Shown here one piece after another: positions 1 through 5,606 of a DNA stretch of 10,939 nucleotides (its first letter is position 1; each line of letters opens with the position of its first letter). Origin of the DNA: JAAYEA01 sp012689325 (GTDB lineage Bacteria; Chloroflexota; Anaerolineae; JAAYEA01); assembly GCA_036841525.1 (NCBI GenBank), contig DAITVZ010000106.1, positions 1-10,939 of the forward strand. Reading direction: 5' to 3'. The notes beneath the pieces were generated by a model that saw nothing but the letters and a program-made list of their open reading frames with translations, searched no databases and was not told the origin of the DNA. The translations under genes were made by a program, and so were the position numbers.

Positions 1-69
1 AACAACCGCTGGGAGCTGCCAGAGGAACCGTCCTGGCAGTCACAAGCGACGAATGGGAGGGACGGATGA
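1..69 (+). CDS. 3' end of an upstream gene, product unknown
   Basis: Reading frame 1 is open from the first base and ends at TGA 67-69, giving a 22-residue tail beginning NNRWELPEEPSW. The stop overlaps the ATG of the next gene in an ATGA arrangement, the usual tight coupling in phage operons and the pattern seen repeatedly downstream. That overlap is the main reason to believe the tail is coding. Too little protein is visible to name a family. Confidence 0.55.
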   Translation, partial: NNRWELPEEPSWQSQATNGRDG

Positions 70-971
70 AGTACTGGATCAAGCTTTATCACGAGATCCT
101 CGACGATCCCAAGATGGGCCGTCTCTCCGATCGGTTATTCCGTCGTTGCATCGAGATGTTTCTGCTGGCTGGCAAGCATGATGAGGATGGCTCGCTCCCC
201 AAACTTGACGAGATGGCTTGGATGCTGCGGCTTGGGGTAGAGGAGTTGCGCGCAGATGTGGATGCGTTGGCAGAGCAAGGGATCATCACCAAGGACGAGG
301 ACGGATACTTCGTCACACACTTTGCGGAGCGACAAGCGGCCGCGACGGGCAGCGAGCGCATACGCCGTTACAGGGAGCGACTACACCGTGGGCAGTACAC
401 CAGTAACGTTACTGTAACGAGTGATGTAACGAAAAGTGTAACGAATCGTTGTGTAGAACCAGAGTTAGAAGAGAAAAGAAAAGAAGTAGATGTAGATGCA
501 GCGCCGGAAAAAATCGGCGACGGCGACGACGACCCCCCGGAACCAGAACCGGAAGCGCAGGAAAAACCCCCGCCGGAGCTCGACCCGGACGCCATCCGCA
601 AGAACCTGAGCGCGGTGTACAAGGCCTGGGAGGCGGCGCGGGGCGGCTTGATCAATCCCCTGGACGTGGAGCAATTGGCCGACCTCGCCCAGGAGTTCAG
701 CGAGGATTGGTGCATCTCCGCCATCCACGAGGCCAACGCCGGCCGCAACGGCAAGCTGATCTCGCTCAATTTCGTGCGCGCCATCCTGGAACGGTGGGGC
801 AAGGAGGGTTATAAAGCTCCCCGGGATGCGCCTTCGCCCGATAGCAAGGCGGCGAAGGCGACGCGCAAGCGGGACACGGCGGAGTGGGTGCGCAAGCAGT
901 TGCGCGCCGAGGGGATCCCAGCGGAGAAGATCGAGGCGGCGATCCGCCAAGAGATCGGGGAGGGGTACTGA
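66..971 (+). CDS. Phage replisome organizer / replication initiator, DnaD-like
   Basis: The 301-residue protein is probably the phage origin-binding and helicase-recruiting initiator. Residues 1-110 form a helical, winged-helix-like N-terminal domain of the type in phage replisome organizers (MKYWIKLYHEIL at the start, then a basic stretch SERIRRYRERLHRG). Residues 111-175 are a low-complexity linker: Val-Thr repeats, then Glu/Lys-rich, then Asp/Pro-rich. Residues 180-250 resemble a DnaD/DnaB_2 domain, which in the family binds DNA and the replicative helicase; the segment FVRAILERWGKEGYK fits its conserved final helix. Residues 270-298 look like another helix. The start at 66 has a GGGAGGG Shine-Dalgarno just upstream and overlaps the previous stop. 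The linker DNA contains four iteron-like repeats and a purine-rich tract, as in lambda O. The family assignment rests on pattern, not on a search. Confidence 0.8.
   Translation: MKYWIKLYHEILDDPKMGRLSDRLFRRCIEMFLLAGKHDEDGSLPKLDEMAWMLRLGVEELRADVDALAEQGIITKDEDGYFVTHFAERQAAATGSERIRRYRERLHRGQYTSNVTVTSDVTKSVTNRCVEPELEEKRKEVDVDAAPEKIGDGDDDPPEPEPEAQEKPPPELDPDAIRKNLSAVYKAWEAARGGLINPLDVEQLADLAQEFSEDWCISAIHEANAGRNGKLISLNFVRAILERWGKEGYKAPRDAPSPDSKAAKATRKRDTAEWVRKQLRAEGIPAEKIEAAIRQEIGEGY
403..443 (+). repeat. Four GTAACG iterons, 11-12 bp period
   Basis: GTAACG occurs at 403-408, 414-419, 426-431 and 438-443, one helical turn apart. The last three share the core TGTAACGA. The first copy is part of the palindrome GTAACGTTAC (403-412). 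The array lies inside the initiator gene and is translated as the Val-Thr repeats of the linker. Iterons bound by the initiator inside its own gene are known from lambdoid phages; applying that here is inference. Confidence 0.75.
403..492 (+). other. Candidate phage replication origin (iterons plus unwinding region)
   Basis: The iteron array (403-443) is followed at about 455-492 by a purine-rich, A-rich stretch (for example GAAGAGAAAAGAAAAGAAG at 468-486) that stands out sharply against the surrounding GC-rich DNA. Iterons next to a purine-biased AT-rich segment, inside the gene for the initiator, is the architecture of the lambda origin, where the AT-rich part is the site of strand opening. 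No DnaA box was recognised. Function is inferred from layout. Confidence 0.6.
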
Positions 972-1372
972 TGCCTTGGGACGATCGGCGAACGGTGATC
1001 TACAGCTACGACGAATGGGCCGATTGGGCCGCCTCTTACGCCCGCACGGAGGAGGACCACCAACATCTGCAAAACCACGAGGCCGCGCCGCAGCATGAGC
1101 CCCGGCGGGGGCCAGGGGACTGCCCCGTCTGCGGCTGGCCCGCCGGCCGCAAGGGCTTCCTCCGCGCCAGGGCCCTGCCCTGGGAGTGGGCCTACGGCAA
1201 GCTCTTCGCCTGCCCCCGCTGCTGGCCCCCGCCGTTGGGACGCAATCCCCAGGCGCGGATGATCAGCGTGGGGGAGGAGGATCAGGCCGAGGCGGCGCGG
1301 GCCCGCCTGCTGGTCAAGGGGCTGGGGCAAGTGCGGCGGGAGCCGGAGCGAGCTTTTGGAAGGAGCTGGTGA
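971..1372 (+). CDS. Small zinc-ribbon protein, function unknown
   Basis: This 133-residue protein has two Cys pairs, CPVCG (C51, C54) and CPRCW (C81, C84), separated by 26 residues. That spacing fits a zinc ribbon or rubredoxin-like knuckle. The N-terminal part is Asp/Trp-rich and the C-terminal tail is basic. The open frame extends further upstream, but ATG 971 is chosen because it overlaps the previous TGA (TGATG) and has a GGGGAGGGG ribosome-binding site at 957-965. Its place between a replication initiator and two nucleases suggests a nucleic-acid-related role, but no family is recognised. Confidence 0.7.
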   Translation: MPWDDRRTVIYSYDEWADWAASYARTEEDHQHLQNHEAAPQHEPRRGPGDCPVCGWPAGRKGFLRARALPWEWAYGKLFACPRCWPPPLGRNPQARMISVGEEDQAEAARARLLVKGLGQVRREPERAFGRSW

Positions 1373-1665
1373 TGACGGTGTATCTGCTGCATTTCGAGCG
1401 GCCCATCGGCAATCCGAACAACCCTCGCGGGATGGCGCGCCACTACCTGGGCAGCGCCAAAAGCGTCAAGCGCCGATTGGCCGAGCATCGCGACGGCAAC
1501 GGGGCGCGGATCATGCAGGTGTTGGCCGAGCAGGGCGTGAACTGGGAACTGGCCCGGACATGGCCCGGAGGCCGCGCCGAGGAAAGGCGGCTGAAAGCGA
1601 GGCACAATGCTCCGCGGCTATGCCCGATCTGTCGAGAGCGACAGGCGACGCGAACGAGGCGGTGA
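1372..1665 (+). CDS. GIY-YIG-like endonuclease
   Basis: The 97-residue protein fits the single-domain GIY-YIG fold. VYLLHF at the N-terminus stands for the GIY strand (Y4). HYLG (Y25-G27) stands for YIG. R35 lies in VKRRLAEH, and Glu70/Glu71 in GGRAEERRLK is the likely metal-binding catalytic residue. The C-terminus NAPRLCPICRE (C84, C87) ends in a Cys pair often seen in this small family. Such proteins cut DNA in phage recombination, repair or host-DNA attack; the particular role here is unknown. ATG 1372 overlaps the preceding TGA (TGATG), with GGAAGGAG at 1358-1365 as ribosome-binding site. The longer frame upstream is out-of-frame noise over the zinc-ribbon gene. Confidence 0.8.
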   Translation: MTVYLLHFERPIGNPNNPRGMARHYLGSAKSVKRRLAEHRDGNGARIMQVLAEQGVNWELARTWPGGRAEERRLKARHNAPRLCPICRERQATRTRR

Positions 1666-1667
1666 TC

Positions 1668-2255
1668 ATGGGACGGGCGAGGCGGACGGATGCCAAGCAA
1701 CGGGTCATCGTGCGGGGGCTGCGCCGCGCCGGGGTGTGGGTCTGGATCACCTCCGGCGTCGGCGACGGGGCCCCCGACCTGACGACCTGCCATCGCGGCA
1801 TCTTCCGCCTCGTCGAGATCAAGCGGCCCGGCGGGACCTACACCGACGCGCAGATCCGTTTCCGGGAGCGCTGCCCCGGCGCGATCTGGCGGGTGGAGAC
1901 GTTGGAGGAGGCCCTGCGGGCTCATGGGATCGCACAGGAGGGAAAGGTGGAAGGACCGCAAGCGGAGAGACAACCGGCGCCGGAGACGTTGCCTGAGTAC
2001 CCGGCGCGGACGGGGGCGCAGGCGCTGATCCCGGCGGGCGAACACGAGCGACTGTTGGAACTGGAGCGCGTGGCTCGTTTCGAGGAGGGGTTGGGCCGGA
2101 TCGAGGAGCTGATCGCGACCACCCTGCGGGCCGTGCGCATGGCGCATCAGTTCAGCGCGGAACGGCGCGGCGGGGTCCTCGCCCTGTTGCGCGAGGAGAT
2201 CGCGCTGGTGGAGGAGGCCGATGGTGACGTCCACCGCGACAGCGAAACAGAGTAA
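1668..2255 (+). CDS. VRR-NUC-type nuclease with C-terminal helical extension
   Basis: Residues 1-90 match a VRR-NUC (PD-(D/E)XK superfamily) nuclease. GDGAPDL supplies the Asp (D37), LVEIKRP supplies E50 and K52, and TDAQ supplies the downstream Gln (Q62); these are the usual metal-binding and catalytic positions. Phage members resolve branched DNA or act on replication forks. Residues 95-195 form a second part: a Pro/Glu-rich stretch, then a long Glu/Leu/Arg-rich helix (about 125-190) that could be a coiled coil or partner-binding region. Most phage VRR-NUC proteins are only about 90-120 residues, so the tail is unusual. ATG 1668 is used with GAGG at 1656-1659; GTG 1662, overlapping the preceding stop, is an alternative start. 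Confidence 0.8.
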   Translation: MGRARRTDAKQRVIVRGLRRAGVWVWITSGVGDGAPDLTTCHRGIFRLVEIKRPGGTYTDAQIRFRERCPGAIWRVETLEEALRAHGIAQEGKVEGPQAERQPAPETLPEYPARTGAQALIPAGEHERLLELERVARFEEGLGRIEELIATTLRAVRMAHQFSAERRGGVLALLREEIALVEEADGDVHRDSETE

Positions 2256-2595
2256 CCCTTTGATCAAGCCCTTGATCTGGCTGCTGGCGATCGTGTTCGC
2301 GCTCAACGTCCCCCCGATCGTGCTGGGGGAGGCGGGGTTGGCCCACGCGCTGCTGGGCCACGGCACCGAGGCGCTGAACGCGTTGTGGCAAGCTGAGAGC
2401 GGCGGCTGCGTCCGCACCTATCGTTGCATCGAGCGCAATCGGGTGTTGCACGTCGTCGGGAACGGCGCCTTTCGTTACGGCATCTGGACCACCTTGGGGG
2501 GCGCGTTCCTGACCGCCTATCACGCCCCGGCCCTGTACTGGGAGCTGCGGGCGGCGGGGTACGAGTTGATGCGGATCGTGGGGGAGTGTCGGTGA
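2221..2595 (+). CDS. Small membrane protein, function unknown
   Basis: The 124-residue protein has a hydrophobic segment at residues about 17-36 (LIWLLAIVFALNVPPIVLG) after a short, polar N-terminus carrying two Lys, so an N-terminal transmembrane helix is likely. A second, weaker hydrophobic stretch spans about 88-107. C63 and C69 flank a short loop and could form a disulfide if that part is exported. The start overlaps the end of the nuclease gene by 35 bases and has a strong GGAGGAGG at 2210-2217. No family is recognised. It pairs with the next membrane-protein gene, so the two may act together at the cell envelope; a holin-like role cannot be excluded, but nothing specific points to it. 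Confidence 0.65.
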   Translation: MVTSTATAKQSNPLIKPLIWLLAIVFALNVPPIVLGEAGLAHALLGHGTEALNALWQAESGGCVRTYRCIERNRVLHVVGNGAFRYGIWTTLGGAFLTAYHAPALYWELRAAGYELMRIVGECR

Positions 2596-3164
2596 AGAAG
2601 CGCTATCACGCAACGGTTTTGGCGGTCCCGGCGCGGGAGACGGAGACGCGACAGGCGGCGCCGCGGGAAGGCGATCTCGCGCGCATGTTTCTGAGCGCGG
2701 TGAGCATCGGCCTGGGCGGCGGGATCCTGGTCGGCTGGACCCGCGCCGGGTTCGACCGTTGGCGCGGCGGGATGGCCGCTGCGGCCCTGTTCGTGCTGAT
2801 GGTGCTGCTCTGGAACGTCGCCTGGCTGCGCACGGCGCAGACCCAGGAGATCCAGCGGGAGTATCCTCCCCGGCCAGCGCCCGCCCCCGAGTTGGCTGGG
2901 TTGGGGCCCTGGCGCCCCGGCCCGCCGGACGGGCGCAAGTTCGCTCGCGACGCCCTGGTGCAGCTGAACGGGGAGTGGAGCGACCTGGGCGGGGGGACTT
3001 GGCGGGCGATGCGGCGGATGGGCTGGACGCAGGAGCGCTGGACCGCCACCCGCGACTGGCTGATCGGCAACGGCTTCCTGCGCTGGCGCAACGAGAGGAT
3101 CCCGCAGTTGGGGACGACCTGGGAGCTGGCGCGGGTGAAGGAGTGGCTGAAGCATGGCAAGTGA
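2592..3164 (+). CDS. Two-TM membrane protein with C-terminal winged-helix-like domain
   Basis: GTG 2592 overlaps the previous stop (GTGA) and is preceded by GGGGGAG, giving 190 residues; GTG 2586 is an alternative. Two transmembrane helices are likely at residues about 32-49 (FLSAVSIGLGGGILVGW) and 61-79 (AAAALFVLMVLLWNVAWL). A Pro-rich linker (about 92-120) leads to a C-terminal domain (about 120-190) with a helix-turn-helix-like pattern, ending in a basic wing (LRWRNERIPQLGTTWELARV). Membrane anchor plus possible DNA-binding domain would suit attachment of phage DNA or the replisome to the membrane, but this is inference and no family is recognised. Confidence 0.65.
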   Translation: MKKRYHATVLAVPARETETRQAAPREGDLARMFLSAVSIGLGGGILVGWTRAGFDRWRGGMAAAALFVLMVLLWNVAWLRTAQTQEIQREYPPRPAPAPELAGLGPWRPGPPDGRKFARDALVQLNGEWSDLGGGTWRAMRRMGWTQERWTATRDWLIGNGFLRWRNERIPQLGTTWELARVKEWLKHGK

Positions 3165-3524
3165 AAAGCGGACGAGCGAAGCCTGTATTTCGTGTACGGG
3201 GGAGGCTGTAGCTGTACGGACGCCCGGCGCGGGACAAGGGGGGAGCGACGGGGGGGAGCAGGGGGAGCCGAGGGCCCTGTTCGGCCTGCCCGCGCCCAAG
3301 CCCGTCTATCCCCCTCGGCTCAAGGCCATGTGGGCCCTGCACGGCCGGCTCGAAGGATGCCGTTGCGCGACCTGCGCCCACCTGTTCCGGCTGCAGTACA
3401 GCCGCGCCTACTACAAGTGCAGCAAGAGCGCGATGACCCACGGCGCCGCCACCAATTGCGCGTGGGCTGGCCCGCCTGCGGCGCCTGGAAGCCCAAGGCG
3501 GGAATAGCGAGAGAGGAGGCATGA
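3154..3524 (+). pseudogene. Zinc-binding protein gene with a probable one-base frameshift
   Basis: As read, ATG 3154 gives a 117-residue protein ending at 3507. C71 and C74 (CATCAHLF) and C89 (YYKC) look like three ligands of a Cys4 zinc site known from small phage proteins. In relatives I recall, the domain ends with a motif like GTDWR-x-GWPACG. Here the frame loses this and ends NCAWAGPPAAPGSPRRE, whereas the -1 frame from about 3453 reads LRVGWPACGAWKPK and stops at 3524. One missing base near 3451-3460 (ACCAATTGCG) would explain this, and the repaired gene would have 123 residues. The repaired stop lies one base before the next start, like other junctions here. No slippery heptamer is seen, so a mutation or sequence error is more likely than programmed shifting. 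Residues 24-40 are Gly-rich because of a G-run tract. Confidence 0.65.
3231..3274 (+). other. G-quadruplex-type G-run tract
   Basis: Five runs of three or more G (3231-3233, 3238-3243, 3250-3256, 3261-3265, 3272-3274) are separated by 4-6 bases on the coding strand. This satisfies the standard G3+N1-7 quadruplex pattern. It lies in the variable Gly-rich part of the zinc-protein gene and could affect mRNA folding or make sequencing there error-prone. Confidence 0.5.
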
Positions 3525-3525
3525 C

Positions 3526-4419
3526 GTGACCATCAAACTGTACCTGGGCGAGGGGCGGCCGGCTGGCAAAGCGGTTTCCGTTGCCAACCTGGGCTGCAAG
3601 GCGGCGATGAACTGGGACTGGATGCGGCTGCTCTCCGGCGCGCCGGAGGCCGGGGTGGACGTCTGGCCGTTGGTGCATCTGACGGGGGGTTCGGTGGACC
3701 GGCTGACCGATTGGGCGCGGGCGCAGCCCATCAGCCACATCATGATCGAGAACGAGCCGTTCACCCAAAAGAACCTGACGCCCCAGGCGGCGGCGCGGCG
3801 GCTGACCGAGGAGGTCTTGCCCTACGCGGCGCAGTTCTGCCCGAAGGCGCAGCGGGTGATGGGCGGGTTCCTGATCGAATACCCGATGCTTTATCCGGCG
3901 ATCCGCAGCCAGGTCGCGGAGCTGATGAAGGCGATCGGCCGCGACGACGACGTGGTGGCCTTCCACCTGTACCTGCCCGAGGCGCCACAGATGAGCGAGG
4001 TGACGGCCGCGGCGGAGTGGTTCCGCCAGCAGGTCGTCGGGATCGAGCAGGACTGGCCGCTCTTCGCCGTCACCGAGTTCGGCGTGGGGCGGGCCAGCTA
4101 CAGCGGCCGCGACGTGGCGGCGCTGGGCGAGTACATGCGGCGGACCTGGGATGCGCTGCTGGCCCGCGATTGCTACGCGGCGGGGTGGTTCCTGTGCGCG
4201 CCCAACTCCGAGCATTCCGCCTACTCCGACATGGTGCTCTGCTGGGAGAACGGCGCGCCCAAGCCGTTGGGCCTGACCTATCGCGAGCTGCCCCCCGCCC
4301 TCCCGGTGATCGAGCCGGAGCCGCCGGAGCCGTCCGCGGAGTGGCTCGTCCACCTGGACGAGACGGTGATCTCCGGCGGGCGGGCCTGGAACGTGCTGCT
4401 GCGCAGCAAGGAGGCCTGA
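3526..4419 (+). CDS. Glycoside-hydrolase-like (clan GH-A type) protein
   Basis: The 297-residue protein reads like a (beta/alpha)8-barrel retaining glycosidase. IMIENEP places the clan GH-A Asn-Glu pair (N76, E77, the acid/base) after a strand. VVAFHLY (H147, Y149) fits strand 6. PLFAVTEFG (E184) fits the nucleophile at strand 7, and AAGWFLCAPN fits strand 8. The spacing of about 107 residues between the two Glu is shorter than in many GH-A enzymes, so the barrel is compact. A Pro/Glu linker (about 258-272) precedes a small C-terminal segment. There is no signal peptide, so it would act in the cytosol, in the virion, or after lysis. GTG 3526 follows AGGAGG at 3514-3519. Substrate and exact family are not recognisable; a cell-wall or capsule-degrading role is the simplest guess. 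Confidence 0.6.
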   Translation: MTIKLYLGEGRPAGKAVSVANLGCKAAMNWDWMRLLSGAPEAGVDVWPLVHLTGGSVDRLTDWARAQPISHIMIENEPFTQKNLTPQAAARRLTEEVLPYAAQFCPKAQRVMGGFLIEYPMLYPAIRSQVAELMKAIGRDDDVVAFHLYLPEAPQMSEVTAAAEWFRQQVVGIEQDWPLFAVTEFGVGRASYSGRDVAALGEYMRRTWDALLARDCYAAGWFLCAPNSEHSAYSDMVLCWENGAPKPLGLTYRELPPALPVIEPEPPEPSAEWLVHLDETVISGGRAWNVLLRSKEA

Positions 4420-4420
4420 C

Positions 4421-4837
4421 GTGGGGATCCTGTGGGAGATGGGCACCGACGACGCGGGCTATCATTGGCTGGCCTGCTACGGCGACGGGGCCGCCATGCC
4501 GAGCATCTATTGGCGGGACGGCGATCCGCCGGAGCGGTTCCGTTATCTCGCCGAGCAAGCCGCGGACATGGCGAAACAGGAGGCCGAGCAGATCAGGCGA
4601 TGGACGATGCAGGAGCGGTCGCATCGGCTGCAGGCCGAGGCCTATCAAGCCATCGCCGAGGCGTTGGCGACGGGCCAGCCGTTCGAGGTGATCATCAAGG
4701 GGCTGGAGGACGACCCCGCTATGCAGCGGGGCGACCCCGCTATGCAGCGGGGCGACCCCGCTATGCAGCGGGGCAACTCCGCTAGGCTGCCCTCTACTAA
4801 GGGCCGCGAGGAGGGGGCCGAACCCCCCAAGGGCTGA
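4421..4837 (+). CDS. Unknown protein with repeat-derived C-terminal tail
   Basis: GTG 4421 follows a strong AAGGAGG (4408-4414), giving 138 residues. Residues 1-40 are rich in Trp/Tyr/Asp (YHWLACYGDG, PSIYWRDGD). Residues 41-95 form a long Ala/Glu/Gln-rich helix, possibly a coiled coil (FRYLAEQAADMAKQEAEQ and onward). The C-terminus is three copies of the heptapeptide DPAMQRG, then a degenerate fourth copy (NSARL) and a Ser/Glu/Pro tail. The heptapeptides are encoded by palindromic DNA repeats, suggesting the tail was created by repeat expansion or insertion, so the original gene may have ended near residue 97. No family is recognised. Confidence 0.6.
   Translation: MGILWEMGTDDAGYHWLACYGDGAAMPSIYWRDGDPPERFRYLAEQAADMAKQEAEQIRRWTMQERSHRLQAEAYQAIAEALATGQPFEVIIKGLEDDPAMQRGDPAMQRGDPAMQRGNSARLPSTKGREEGAEPPKG
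4712..4774 (+). repeat. Three tandem 21-bp palindromic repeats
   Basis: Three exact 21-bp units lie at 4712-4732, 4733-4753 and 4754-4774. Each contains CCCCGCTATGCAGCGGGG, a perfect 7-bp inverted repeat (CCCCGCT/AGCGGGG) around a 4-base loop ATGC. A degenerate fourth half-unit follows (AACTCCGCTAGG, 4775-4786). The period is a multiple of three, so the host frame stays open. Confidence 0.9.
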
Positions 4838-4853
4838 CGCTACTAGGGCAGCC
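4785..4853 (+). repeat. 9-bp inverted repeat enclosing a gene end, with inner hairpin
   Basis: GGCTGCCCT (4785-4793) is perfectly complementary to AGGGCAGCC (4845-4853). Between them GGGGG (4813-4817) and CCCCC (4823-4827) form a smaller hairpin with loop CCGAA. The stop codon 4835-4837 lies inside the outer loop. There is no T-tract after the right arm, so it is not a standard intrinsic terminator. Confidence 0.55.
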
Positions 4854-4865
4854 CAGGGGAGCGAC

Positions 4866-4895
4866 GTCCTCCCTGAAAAACGACAAGGAGGGGCG
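4866..4895 (+). promoter_or_regulatory. Strong ribosome-binding site, possibly masked by pairing
   Basis: AAGGAGGGG at 4885-4893 precedes ATG 4896. CCTCC at 4868-4872 is complementary to GGAGG (4887-4891), which could fold the site into a weak hairpin with a 14-base loop. The 58-base gap before this gene is long by the standards of this operon. Confidence 0.35.
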
Positions 4896-5111
4896 ATGAC
4901 GCGCATCGAAGTGATGCTCAAGGACGGGAAATGCAGCAGTTTTTGCGTGGATTCAGGGCCAACGGACACCATCAGAAAGACGTTGGCGCAACTGGCGAGC
5001 AAGGGGCAGCCTTTCATCACCTGGGACACCACCTTGGGGACCACCTTCATGGTGGCCAAGGATCAGGTGGCGGTGATGGTCCTCAACGCCCCGCCTCGCG
5101 GCGCGGAGTGA
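4896..5111 (+). CDS. Small protein, function unknown
   Basis: The 71-residue protein has no recognisable family. The alternating hydrophobic pattern at the start (MTRIEVMLKDG) and end (TFMVAKDQVAVMVLNAP), with one helix between (TIRKTLAQLASKG), suggests a small beta-rich fold. C13 and C17 are the only cysteines and too few for a typical zinc site. ATG 4896 has a very strong Shine-Dalgarno, which supports translation. It is followed after 6 bases by the helix-turn-helix gene, so the two are probably co-translated. Confidence 0.6.
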   Translation: MTRIEVMLKDGKCSSFCVDSGPTDTIRKTLAQLASKGQPFITWDTTLGTTFMVAKDQVAVMVLNAPPRGAE

Positions 5112-5117
5112 CGGGCC

Positions 5118-5606
5118 ATGGACGCTAGGTTGAGCCCAACGGAGCTGGCGCGGGAGCGGGCGGTCTGCGCCGACTACCTGGCCGGGCGGTCGCTCGACGA
5201 ACTGGCGCGGCGGCACAACGTCGGCCGCACGAAGGCGCGGGAGATCCTGATCCGGCGCGGGGCCTGGCGCTTTCAAGTGGGCTCGCGGGTGGAGTACCCC
5301 ACCAACCCGCCCGCCTACTTGGCCGAGGCGGTGATCGCGCGGGCGTTGGGCCTCTGGCACAGGGTCAACGTCACGCCGGAACGCGCCCGCAGCCTGCAAG
5401 CCGCCAAGGACCATCACTACCTGCTGCGGTTCTTCGCCTCCGAGCTCTTCCAGTTCTGGTGCGATCTGGCCGACCTGGATTCCGACGCGGTGATCGAGCG
5501 CAACGACATCCCCCTGGGGCCGCGGATGGAGACGCGGGAACAACGCAGGGCCTTGGAGAATTCGCCGCAGAGGGTGTATCATGGAATCAGCGAAGGATCA
5601 CGCTGA
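5118..5606 (+). CDS. Helix-turn-helix protein, unknown function
   Basis: Residues about 14-50 form a clear helix-turn-helix of the resolvase/sigma-70 region 4 kind: a first helix ARERAVCADYLAG, then SLDELARRHNVGRTKAREILIRRG with the typical A-x3-G spacing between the paired helices. Residues 51-162 are mostly helical and Arg-rich with an aromatic patch (YLLRFFASELFQFWCDLADL, about 101-120); no family is recognised. It may be a phage transcription regulator, for instance a middle or late switch, given that a terminator-like structure lies about 260 bases downstream, but that link is inference. GGAG at 5105-5108 precedes ATG 5118. Confidence 0.65.
   Translation: MDARLSPTELARERAVCADYLAGRSLDELARRHNVGRTKAREILIRRGAWRFQVGSRVEYPTNPPAYLAEAVIARALGLWHRVNVTPERARSLQAAKDHHYLLRFFASELFQFWCDLADLDSDAVIERNDIPLGPRMETREQRRALENSPQRVYHGISEGSR

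Noticed and set aside
16..39. Inverted repeat CTGCCAG/CTGGCAG as a terminator or operator
   Set aside because: It falls in the likely coding end of the upstream gene, has no T-tract and is isolated, so function cannot be supported.
1356..1667. Upstream extension of the VRR-NUC frame
   Set aside because: It overlaps the GIY-YIG gene entirely, and the conserved domain starts after ATG 1668.
2152..4446. Very long open frame on the minus strand (764 codons)
   Set aside because: It is antisense to five well-supported + strand genes, is Arg/Pro/His-rich with no domain, and is expected by chance in GC-rich DNA where the complementary strand lacks stops.
4712..4774. Short palindromic repeats as a CRISPR array
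   Set aside because: The units are directly abutting with no unique spacers of 25-40 bases and no cas genes nearby.
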